Part shown: piece after piece, positions 1-5,943 of the stretch
How the letters are laid out: each line of letters starts with the position of its first letter
Numbering within the stretch: the first letter of the stretch is position 1
Made by a program: the position numbers and the translations under genes
Assembly: GCA_003242495.1 (NCBI GenBank)
Contig: QGUO01000236.1
Span: 1 to 5,943 of the forward strand
Reading direction: 5' to 3'
DNA: 5,943 nucleotides
Source: Pseudomonadota bacterium
GTDB lineage: Bacteria > Pseudomonadota > Gammaproteobacteria > Steroidobacterales > Steroidobacteraceae
The notes under the pieces: model-generated
What the model saw: the letters and a program-made list of their open reading frames with translations, nothing else
What the model was told of the DNA's origin: nothing
Database searches by the model: none

Positions 1-2
1 CC

Positions 3-1466
3 GAGCCCGCCCTCCTGCGTGTCGACCTCCACCACCTCCCCGCCCTGCAGGGGGCGGCGCGCCGGGTGCGCTGCGCCGATCTCCAACCGCCGTTGCGTAC
101 CGACGTGGTGCTGCACGACGTCGGCGAGGAAGATGCCGCCAACACGTACATCGAAGGCGCGGCCATCGATCCCCATGACAACCGCGCGCTGTACGTCACG
201 GTGGCCACGACCGCGCACCAGGCGCAGAAGCGCGAGGTCGTGCTGTATGTCGATGGCGCCGAGCGCGCGCGGCGGACCATCGAGGCACCGGCCGCCGAGA
301 CGGGCATCGCACGCACCCGCGTGCGCTTCCCGGCGCTCGAGCTGGGCGCCGGTACGCACCGGATCGAGCTCGCCCTGACGCCGCGGGATGCCTTGCCCGA
401 CGATGATCGCTTCAACGTGGTGTTCGAGCACACCGAGCCACGCGTGCTGCTCATCGCACGCGATACCGCCTCGGACGAAGCGGCGTACCTGGCGGCGGCG
501 ATCGAGTCGGTGACCGCCCCACGGCTGACCGTGCAGCGGCGCGCGGCGACCGATGTGGAGCGCGAGGATCTGTCGGACTATGCCGCCGTCGTCGTGGCCG
601 ATTCCACTACCTTGTCGAGCGCCGCCGGCGAGCGCATCCGCGAGTACGTCAGCTCCGGCGGCGCGGCGCTGGTGACCATGGGCGCTGGCGCGGTCGCACA
701 GAGCGACCCGCTGACCGCTCTGCGCGCCCGTGTCGTCGCGGACCGGCCCGCCCGGGTGGGACAGATCGACAGCAGCCACGTCGTGCTGCGCGAGGCCGAA
801 AGCTGGCACCGGATCAAGTTTTTCCGACACCTGCAGCTCGAGCCATCCGCGACCGCGGAGCCGTCCGAGCGCGTGCTGATTGCGCTCGACGATGGATCGC
901 CCCTGCTCATCGAGCGTTCCACGGGGGCCGGCCGCCTGCTCATCCTGGCCGCGCCGCTCGATCGCGAGTGGAACGACCTGGCCATCCACCCCTTGTTCGT
1001 GCGGTTCGTGGCGGATGTCGCGCGCTATCTGAGCGCCCATGACGACGGAGCAACCAGCGTTACAGTGGGTGCGCCGGTCATGACCGGATTGACCGGGCCG
1101 GCCGCGGGGCAGATATTCGATCCCGAGGGGCGGCGCGTCCTGCCGCTGGGCGAGACCACGGCGGCGCGCTTCGTGCCCGAGACGGCGGGCTTTTTCGAAA
1201 TCCGCGGGGCACAGGGTTCGCGCTGGATCGCTGCCAACGTGGACCGCCGCGAGTCGGACCTGCGGCGCATGAGCGCCGCGAGCGTCGCGCGCTGGCGCGC
1301 GCTCGAGCCCCCGCCCGCGGCAGAGGAGGCGGCTGCGGAGGGAGAGACGGCTGGACGGCGCTCGCTGGGCGAGTTGTTCCTGTGGATCGCGGCGGCATTG
1401 CTGCTGATCGAGATCCTCCTGGCGAACCGCCATTTGAAGGTGCGGCGCGAGGCGGTCAATGTTTGA
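3..1466 (+). CDS. BatA-like membrane protein with GATase1-like domain, 5' end missing
   Basis: The reading frame is open from the left edge to TGA at 1464-1466, giving 487 visible residues; the true start lies outside the window. Visible residues 5-30 resemble the end of a degenerate von Willebrand A-like domain (RCADLQPP, then VVLHDVG). Residues about 55-143 look like an Ig-like beta domain. About 146-345 form a class I glutamine amidotransferase-like domain: PRVLLIARD, LSSAAGERIREYVSSGG, DGSPLLIER, GRLLILAAPLD. No catalytic Cys is present; the only Cys in view is residue 24. A beta-rich segment ending in IAANVDRRESDL, typical of this family, follows, then an Ala/Glu linker, one membrane helix at about 458-475 and a basic tail. 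Relatives usually run 600-700 residues with two N-terminal membrane helices, so roughly 150-200 residues are missing. I infer that the bulk is periplasmic. Family assignment is fairly sure; the function is unknown and the relation to aerotolerance is by name only. Confidence 0.85.
   Translation, partial: EPALLRVDLHHLPALQGAARRVRCADLQPPLRTDVVLHDVGEEDAANTYIEGAAIDPHDNRALYVTVATTAHQAQKREVVLYVDGAERARRTIEAPAAETGIARTRVRFPALELGAGTHRIELALTPRDALPDDDRFNVVFEHTEPRVLLIARDTASDEAAYLAAAIESVTAPRLTVQRRAATDVEREDLSDYAAVVVADSTTLSSAAGERIREYVSSGGAALVTMGAGAVAQSDPLTALRARVVADRPARVGQIDSSHVVLREAESWHRIKFFRHLQLEPSATAEPSERVLIALDDGSPLLIERSTGAGRLLILAAPLDREWNDLAIHPLFVRFVADVARYLSAHDDGATSVTVGAPVMTGLTGPAAGQIFDPEGRRVLPLGETTAARFVPETAGFFEIRGAQGSRWIAANVDRRESDLRRMSAASVARWRALEPPPAAEEAAAEGETAGRRSLGELFLWIAAALLLIEILLANRHLKVRREAVNV
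1374..1427 (+). other. C-terminal transmembrane helix of the BatA-like protein
   Basis: Codons for LFLWIAAALLLIEILLAN form an 18-residue hydrophobic stretch. It is preceded by a Pro/Ala/Glu-rich linker and followed by the basic tail NRHLKVRREAVNV. By the positive-inside rule the tail is cytoplasmic and the large preceding domains are periplasmic. Confidence 0.85.
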
Positions 1467-1468
1467 GC

Positions 1469-1472
1469 GAGG
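1469..1472 (+). promoter_or_regulatory. Ribosome binding site for the DUF4175 gene
   Basis: GAGG ends 6 bases before ATG at 1479, just after the TGA of the upstream gene. The 12-base gap between the two genes supports co-transcription and probably translational coupling. Confidence 0.7.
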
Positions 1473-1478
1473 TCGTGC

Positions 1479-4400
1479 ATGAACCCCAGACAGCACCTCG
1501 ACGCTTACCTGGAGCGCCTGCGACGCAGGATCCGTCTGCACATCTACACGCGCGCGTTCGCCGTCATTGCCGCCTGCGTGGTGCTGATCACCTGTGCGGC
1601 CGTGTGGATTCTCCAGCGGCAGGGCTTCCAGTCCTTCGGGGTCGTCGTCGGACGCGCAGTCCTGGCGGCAGCGGTGCTCGCCGCGGCCATCGCGCTGTTG
1701 TGGCGGCCGCTGGCACGACTGCGAGTCCGGCAGGGGGCGCCGGAGTTCGAGCGCCGCCTGCCGGATCAGGCGGGTCGGCTGGAGACGTATCTGGATCACA
1801 AGCGCCGTGCCGCTGACGGTGTGCCGTCGCCATTGCTCGATTTGCTGGCCGAGGATGCCCACCAGATCGCCGAGCGCACCCCGCCCGAGCACATCCTGAC
1901 GGCGCGGCACATTGGCCTGTACGCGGCCGTGGCCGGCGTTGCGACGCTCGCCGCCATCGTATTGCTTTCGTTGCCACAGTCCCCCTGGGGCTATGGCAGC
2001 CGGCATCTGCTGCTCGGCGCGGCGCTGCCGGTCGAAGCCGTGCCGATACGGCGCATCCTCGTCGAGCCCGGCGATGCGACCGTCCGGCGCAACAGCGATC
2101 TCGATGTACAAGCGATCGTCGAGGGCTTCGATCCGAAGGAGGCCGTGTTGTTCGTGCGCTTCGGCGACGAACAGCAGTGGGAACGTGCCCCCATGCAGAT
2201 GACCGCGCGCGAGGGCGGCGCGCAGCGCTGGGCGTTCAAGCTCTATGCGCTGCGCTCGACCGTGAGCTATTACGTCGCCGCGGAAGGCCTGCGCAGCGCC
2301 GAGCATCGGGTGGCGGTGGTGGACGCGCCGCGCATCGAGCGCATCCGCCTGACGTATCACTACCCCGAATGGACCGGCATGGAGCCCGTGCAGGACGAGG
2401 CGTCGCCCGATATTCGCGCCGTGGCCGGCACCCGGGTGGGCGTGGAAGTGTTCGCCGACGGGCCGCTCGAGGATGCGCAGCTCGAGGTGAATGGCGTACC
2501 GGCGCCCCTGCGCGCCGCAGGTGCCGCCAGCGCCGGGGAATTGGCGGTGACCGAGCCCGGCAAATACTCCATCACTGCACGCGTGGCGAATGAGCGCGTT
2601 CCGCTCACCGACGATTACCGGATCGAGATTCTCGAGGACGAGGCGCCGAGCATCGAGATCCTCCGGCCGGGCCGCGACTGGCGCGCGACCAGCATCGAGG
2701 AGGTGCCCGTGCGGGTGCGCGCCAAGGACGATTTTCGGGTGCAACGGGTGGAGCTGCGCTATTCGGTCAACGGCGGCGAGTGGCAATCCCTGCCTTTGCG
2801 GTCCGGCGATCGGGAGATCACGGCGGACACGCTGCTCGCCCTCGAAGAGCTCGGGGTGAGCGCGACGCCCGACGGCGATCGCGGCAGCGTCGCGCCGCTC
2901 ACGCCCGGCGACCTCGTGTCCTACTACGCCGTGGCGCAGGATCGCAGCCAGTCGGTGCAGACGGACCTGTTCATGGTGCAGGTGCAGCCTTTCGAGCGGC
3001 GTTTCAGTCAAGCGCAGGCCGGCGGCGGAGGCGGCGGCATGAGCGACGAGCAGGGCGCCATCTCCGAGCGCCAACGCGAGATCCTGCTGGCGACGTGGAA
3101 TCTGCAGCGCACCGGCGAGCAGAAAAGCCGGCCCCGGGCCCAGCTCGAGGAGAACGCGCGCATGCTCGCGGAGATGCAGACCACGCTCGCGCAGCAGGCA
3201 CGCACCCTGGCCGAGCGCACCCGTGCCCGCGTGCCGGTGCATAGCGATGACCGCGCGCGCACCTTCGTCGAGGCCCTGGAGAAGGCGGCGAGCCTGATGC
3301 TGCCCGCGGCCCGGCACCTGAGCTCCCTGGAGTTCGACCAGGCCGTGGCGCCCGAGCAGCAGGCGCTGCAGCAATTGCTGCGCGCCGAGTCCGCGTTCCG
3401 CGATGTACAGGTGGCAATGCAGCAGAGCGGCGCAGGGGGCGGTCAGCAGAGCGCGCGCGATTTCTCCGAGATGTTCGAGCTCGAGATGGATCTCGACAAG
3501 AACCAGTACGAGAGTGAATCACAATTGTCCATGCAGCAACGCCGCGAGGAAATGGACGAAGCGCTGCGTCGCCTGAAGGAGCTGGCGCAGCGTCAGGAGC
3601 GGCTTGCGCAAGAAGCCAACCGCAATGCGCTGCCTGCCCAGGAGCAACGTTGGCGCCAGGAGCAACTGCGTCGCGAAGCCGAGGACCTCAGGCGACAATT
3701 GGCGGAGCTCGCACGCCAGGAAAACGAGTCGGCCACGGCGCGCAGCAACGAGCGGTCGCAACAGGGAGGACGGTCGGGCGAGCAGTCGGGCGAGGCGGCG
3801 GGCACCGGCTCGGGTGGTCGCGAGGCCCGTCAGCGTGGATCCCAGGGCCAAGTGGCCAATGCGCTGGAGCAACTGCAGCGTGCGCTCGACGATATGCGCG
3901 CGGCCAGCGGTGAGCCTGACGGCCCGCGGGAGCGCGAACACGGCTCGAACGACGGGTCGCAAGCGCGTGAGGGCGCCGCGGGCGGCGTCGCCGACGATCG
4001 ACGCAGCGCGTCCGCGCGCTCGGCGGAGCAGGCCGTGCGCAGCTTGCGCCAGGCAGTCGAGCAGCTCGACCGACCCCGGGAATCGCAGCTCGCCGACGAG
4101 TTGGAGGAGTTCGCCGCGCGCGCGGGGCAACTCGCCGAGCGCCAGCGTCAGGTCGAGCAGGACCTGCACGATGCATTGAGCGAGACGCCGATGTCGCGCT
4201 TCGGTGCCCGCGGTGCGGACATCGACCGCGAGCGTGCTCAGGCGTTGACGGAAGCCAAGCAGGCGATGGCCGGTGAAGTGGCCGATCTGCAGCGCCGCAT
4301 GCGCGAGGCCATCAATGCGCATCGTCACGATCAACCGGAGTCGACCAACCGCCTCGGTCAGGTCATCGGGGACCTGGAGGCGGCCAATCTGGCACTGCGT

Positions 4401-5219
4401 TTGAACCGCAGCGCGGCCGAGATCATGTACGGCCGGGCGCGCGAGGCGGCGCCGCGTGAGGGCATCATCACCAGCGTGCTCGAACAACTCGAGGAAGGCT
4501 TGCGCGAGACGGCACGCGTGGCCGCCGCCGAGAATGACCGGCGCCGCAATGATGTGCGTGCCGAGCAGCTGCTGGCCGAGTTGGGCGAGTTGCGGCGCGC
4601 GGTCGAGGCAGCCGGGCGCCGCGGCGCGCGCGGCGACGAGGACCCGGCCGGGCAGCAAGACGGCGAGCGCACCGCCGACCGGCGCGCCCGCTCCGACGAC
4701 CGGGCTGCGGATTCCGGTGCATCGGGGCGCGGCCAAGAGGGCGACTCGCAGTCCAGCGCGTCGCTTGCCGAAGCGCAGGGCGCGACCCCGAGCGAGAACG
4801 GGGCGCGCGAAGGCGTGTTCGGCGGCGCCAGCGGGCTTACGGCTTGGAATCCCGGTGCGCGGGTCGGGCCGTTGCGCGATCCGCAGGTGCCACGCCACGG
4901 CTGGTCGGACGATCCGGCACAGATCAGCGAGCGCGTACGTGATCTGCTCGATCGATTGAGCGCCAGCGAGTTGCCGCCGGCGGACATCGAGGCGCTGCGT
5001 CGCCTGGCGCGACCGCTGCGCGGCCTGAACCCGCGCTCGCTCGCCGAGCAGCATGCCGAGATGAGGAAGGTCATCGATCAGTTGGAGCTGGCCACGCTGG
5101 CGGCGCTCGAGAAATCGCGCGCCCAGGCACCCGCGCACACGGCGATTCCCTCGCCCGAATCGCCACAGTACCGCGAGGCGATCGCGGAATACTACCGGCG
5201 TCTCGGCGGGGGAACGTAA
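1479..5219 (+). CDS. DUF4175 family membrane-anchored coiled-coil protein (1246 aa)
   Basis: ATG at 1479 has a GAGG site 6 bases upstream; the gene ends with TAA at 5217-5219. Membrane helices are predicted at residues about 26-46, 54-75 and 145-166. The basic N-terminus and the 76-143 loop should be cytoplasmic and everything after 166 periplasmic. Predicted beta-sandwich units follow at about 186-283, 284-385 (with YHYPEWTGMEP and AVAGTRV, like the YP-x-YTG and GT motifs of this family) and 388-505 (VRVRAKDDFRVQRVELRYSV, GDLVSYYAVAQD). Gly6 at 515-520 ends this half. Residues 526-745, 845-945 and 955-1050 are Glu/Gln/Arg-rich helical or coiled-coil sequence; 750-840 and 1050-1115 are Gly/Ser/Arg/Asp-rich and probably disordered. 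The C-terminus (SERVRDLLDRL, then YREAIAEYYRRLGGG) matches the usual family end. The only cysteines are 33 and 39, both in the first helix. The protein is at the long end for the family. A scaffold or envelope-spanning role is inference; the molecular function is unknown. Confidence 0.9.
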   Translation: MNPRQHLDAYLERLRRRIRLHIYTRAFAVIAACVVLITCAAVWILQRQGFQSFGVVVGRAVLAAAVLAAAIALLWRPLARLRVRQGAPEFERRLPDQAGRLETYLDHKRRAADGVPSPLLDLLAEDAHQIAERTPPEHILTARHIGLYAAVAGVATLAAIVLLSLPQSPWGYGSRHLLLGAALPVEAVPIRRILVEPGDATVRRNSDLDVQAIVEGFDPKEAVLFVRFGDEQQWERAPMQMTAREGGAQRWAFKLYALRSTVSYYVAAEGLRSAEHRVAVVDAPRIERIRLTYHYPEWTGMEPVQDEASPDIRAVAGTRVGVEVFADGPLEDAQLEVNGVPAPLRAAGAASAGELAVTEPGKYSITARVANERVPLTDDYRIEILEDEAPSIEILRPGRDWRATSIEEVPVRVRAKDDFRVQRVELRYSVNGGEWQSLPLRSGDREITADTLLALEELGVSATPDGDRGSVAPLTPGDLVSYYAVAQDRSQSVQTDLFMVQVQPFERRFSQAQAGGGGGGMSDEQGAISERQREILLATWNLQRTGEQKSRPRAQLEENARMLAEMQTTLAQQARTLAERTRARVPVHSDDRARTFVEALEKAASLMLPAARHLSSLEFDQAVAPEQQALQQLLRAESAFRDVQVAMQQSGAGGGQQSARDFSEMFELEMDLDKNQYESESQLSMQQRREEMDEALRRLKELAQRQERLAQEANRNALPAQEQRWRQEQLRREAEDLRRQLAELARQENESATARSNERSQQGGRSGEQSGEAAGTGSGGREARQRGSQGQVANALEQLQRALDDMRAASGEPDGPREREHGSNDGSQAREGAAGGVADDRRSASARSAEQAVRSLRQAVEQLDRPRESQLADELEEFAARAGQLAERQRQVEQDLHDALSETPMSRFGARGADIDRERAQALTEAKQAMAGEVADLQRRMREAINAHRHDQPESTNRLGQVIGDLEAANLALRLNRSAAEIMYGRAREAAPREGIITSVLEQLEEGLRETARVAAAENDRRRNDVRAEQLLAELGELRRAVEAAGRRGARGDEDPAGQQDGERTADRRARSDDRAADSGASGRGQEGDSQSSASLAEAQGATPSENGAREGVFGGASGLTAWNPGARVGPLRDPQVPRHGWSDDPAQISERVRDLLDRLSASELPPADIEALRRLARPLRGLNPRSLAEQHAEMRKVIDQLELATLAALEKSRAQAPAHTAIPSPESPQYREAIAEYYRRLGGGT
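3021..3038 (+). repeat. GGC/GGA run encoding Gly6 hinge
   Basis: Six consecutive glycine codons encode residues 515-520 of the DUF4175 protein. The run sits exactly between the beta-sandwich half and the coiled-coil half, so it is likely a flexible hinge. It also contains GGAGG at 3027-3031, 7 bases before an in-frame ATG at 3039. Confidence 0.8.
3726..4000 (+). other. First low-complexity, probably disordered segment of the DUF4175 protein
   Basis: Residues about 750-840 are dominated by Gly, Ser, Arg, Gln, Glu and Ala. They include a near-tandem 12-base repeat at 3773-3784 and 3785-3796 encoding SGEQ then SGEA. A short helical patch (QVANALEQLQRALDDMRAAS, 791-810) interrupts it. The frame stays open throughout, so this is real coding sequence and not a frame error. 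Confidence 0.65.
4626..4823 (+). other. Second low-complexity, probably disordered segment of the DUF4175 protein
   Basis: Residues about 1050-1115 are rich in Arg, Asp, Gly, Ala and Ser with almost no large hydrophobic residues. The segment separates the last long helical region from the conserved C-terminal domain that starts near GGASGLTAWNPG. Confidence 0.6.
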
Positions 5220-5252
5220 CCCGGCGGCTTGCGTTACCGCTCTACCGTCGAA

Positions 5253-5281
5253 GCCGGCGCAGCGCCCGAGCGCTGCGCGGC
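5253..5281 (+). repeat. GC-rich inverted repeat (hairpin) in the DUF4175-DUF4159 gap
   Basis: GCGCAGCGC at 5257-5265 is perfectly complementary to GCGCTGCGC at 5270-5278 with a CCGA loop. With one bulged G at 5256, GCC (5253-5255) pairs with GGC (5279-5281), giving a 12-bp stem. No T tract follows, so it is not a standard intrinsic terminator. It may stabilise or help process the mRNA, or tune expression of the gene downstream. Confidence 0.65.
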
Positions 5282-5303
5282 GTCCGCGCTGTTTCCTGGA
5301 GCA

Positions 5304-5313
5304 GAGGAGCAGG
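5304..5313 (+). promoter_or_regulatory. Ribosome binding site deciding the GTG start of the DUF4159 gene
   Basis: The purine-rich stretch GAGGAGCAGG offers GAGGAG ending 10 bases, or a weaker AGCAGG ending 6 bases, before GTG at 5320. No ATG, GTG or TTG occurs in this frame between the preceding gene's stop and 5320. A signal peptide begins right after this start, which supports the choice. Confidence 0.7.
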
Positions 5314-5319
5314 CACGTT

Positions 5320-5943
5320 GTGCGCGCATTGCTGCCGGCGTTGATCGCCTTGCCCGTGGCGCTGATTGCCAGTGCCGACGGCAATCGCAGCACCCGCTCG
5401 CCGTTCGGTTCGGCAGATCTCGCCCAGTTGAACTTCGCCCGCGTCGCTTACGAAAGCGAAGGCGGCATGGGCGAAGCGTATTACGCCTTCGACGGACGGC
5501 TTTGGGCGCGCTGGGAGACCGACTTCCCGGAGGGTGACCAGAACTTCAACAAGCGCGTGGCGCAGCTCACGCGCATCCATGTCAACACTGCGGTCACCAC
5601 ACGCCGGCTGGATGCGCCGGACCTGGGCGATTTCCCAATCCTGTACATGGTCGATCCGGGCTGGATGGTGTTGTCCGACGAGGAGATTGCCGGCCTCAGA
5701 CGCTATCTCGCCAGCGGCGGGTTTCTCTGGGTGGACGATTTCTGGGGCGACGCCGAGTGGCAGCAGTTTGCCGAGGTCATGCGCCGCGTCATGCCGGGAC
5801 GCGAGTGGCGCGTGTTGACGCCGCCGCATCCGATCTTCAGCACCGTGTACGAAATGCAGGAAATGCCGCAGATCCCGGCGGAGCCCATCGCCTATCCGCA
5901 GGGGCCCACGGCTGAGCCTGCAGGCATGCACCGGTATCTTTTA
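5320..5943 (+). CDS. DUF4159 family exported protein, 3' end missing
   Basis: The frame starts with GTG at 5320 and is open to the right edge (208 residues, no stop). Residues 1-19 look like a Sec signal peptide: an Arg, a hydrophobic stretch of Leu, Ala and Ile, then ASA before DG, the probable cleavage site. The mature part has the usual DUF4159 order: FARVAYES (39-46), W65, D68-F-P70, D73, N75 and R79-VAQLT, then FPILYMVDPG (105-114), LSDEEIAGLRRYLASGG (118-134), FLWVDDFWGDAEW (135-147), HPIF (170-173) and MPQIP (182-186). No Cys is seen, so the amidotransferase-like fold is not a Cys-dependent hydrolase. The gene lies 100 bases after the DUF4175 gene on the same strand. I infer a periplasmic partner of the two upstream proteins. 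Family assignment is strong; function unknown. Probably only the last part of the domain is missing. Confidence 0.88.
   Translation, partial: MRALLPALIALPVALIASADGNRSTRSPFGSADLAQLNFARVAYESEGGMGEAYYAFDGRLWARWETDFPEGDQNFNKRVAQLTRIHVNTAVTTRRLDAPDLGDFPILYMVDPGWMVLSDEEIAGLRRYLASGGFLWVDDFWGDAEWQQFAEVMRRVMPGREWRVLTPPHPIFSTVYEMQEMPQIPAEPIAYPQGPTAEPAGMHRYLL

Noticed and set aside
1025..1480. A 151-codon - strand frame opposite the end of the BatA-like gene.
   Set aside because: It is a GC-driven shadow of the sense gene, covers the conserved C-terminal membrane helix region, and has low-complexity Ser/Arg/Ala content.
3773..3796. Two near-identical 12-base units as a possible tandem-repeat locus.
   Set aside because: Only two copies are present and they encode a low-complexity SGEQ/SGEA stretch, so codon-level redundancy explains them.
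5253..5293. Hairpin plus TTT at 5292-5294 as an intrinsic terminator.
   Set aside because: Only three T residues occur, about 10 bases beyond the stem, and a clearly linked gene follows on the same strand.
3519..5393. A 624-codon open frame on the - strand opposite the DUF4175 coiled coil.
   Set aside because: It mirrors the sense strand codon bias (Glu/Gln/Arg/Ala codons read backwards as Leu/Ala/Arg-rich sequence). It shows no recognisable motif, and the sense frame has clear family motifs at both ends.
5229..5537. A 102-codon + strand frame beginning in the gap after the DUF4175 gene.
   Set aside because: It overlaps the DUF4159 coding frame in another phase, gives an Arg-rich nonsense-like product and has no ribosome binding site at its start.
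5242..5931. A 229-codon open frame on the - strand opposite the DUF4159 gene.
   Set aside because: The sense frame carries a signal peptide, a ribosome binding site and the DUF4159 motifs; the antisense product has no coherent domain signature.

Overview
The window is a high-GC (by eye about two thirds G+C), gene-dense stretch from a bacterium with a two-membrane envelope. All three genes lie on the + strand in what looks like one operon: the tail of a BatA-like membrane protein, a complete very large DUF4175-family protein, and the start of a secreted DUF4159-family protein. This order is the downstream half of a cluster known in many Proteobacteria, Planctomycetes and Acidobacteria, usually headed by a MoxR-type AAA+ ATPase and a DUF58 protein. 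Those two genes would be expected just left of the window but are not in view. A high-GC gammaproteobacterium (for example of the Steroidobacter/Xanthomonadales type) is my best guess for the host, inferred only from composition and gene order.

Layout: bases 3-1466 hold the BatA-like gene, open at the left edge, ending in a single C-terminal membrane helix. After a 12-base gap with a Shine-Dalgarno sequence, bases 1479-5219 encode the 1246-residue DUF4175 protein: three membrane helices, three predicted beta-sandwich domains, a Gly6 hinge, then about 700 residues of charged coiled coil and low-complexity sequence. A 100-base gap (5220-5319) holds a strong GC-rich hairpin without a T tract and a purine-rich ribosome binding site. 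Bases 5320-5943 encode 208 residues of the DUF4159 protein, which starts with GTG, has a probable signal peptide and runs off the right edge.

From the topology I infer that all three proteins place their main domains in the periplasm: two are anchored in the inner membrane and one is exported. The likely job is an envelope complex, possibly remodelled or energised by the cytoplasmic MoxR ATPase, but the biochemical role of DUF4175 and DUF4159 proteins is not established. The first and third proteins appear to share a class I glutamine amidotransferase-like fold without a catalytic cysteine. No RNA genes, mobile elements, CRISPR arrays or origins are visible.
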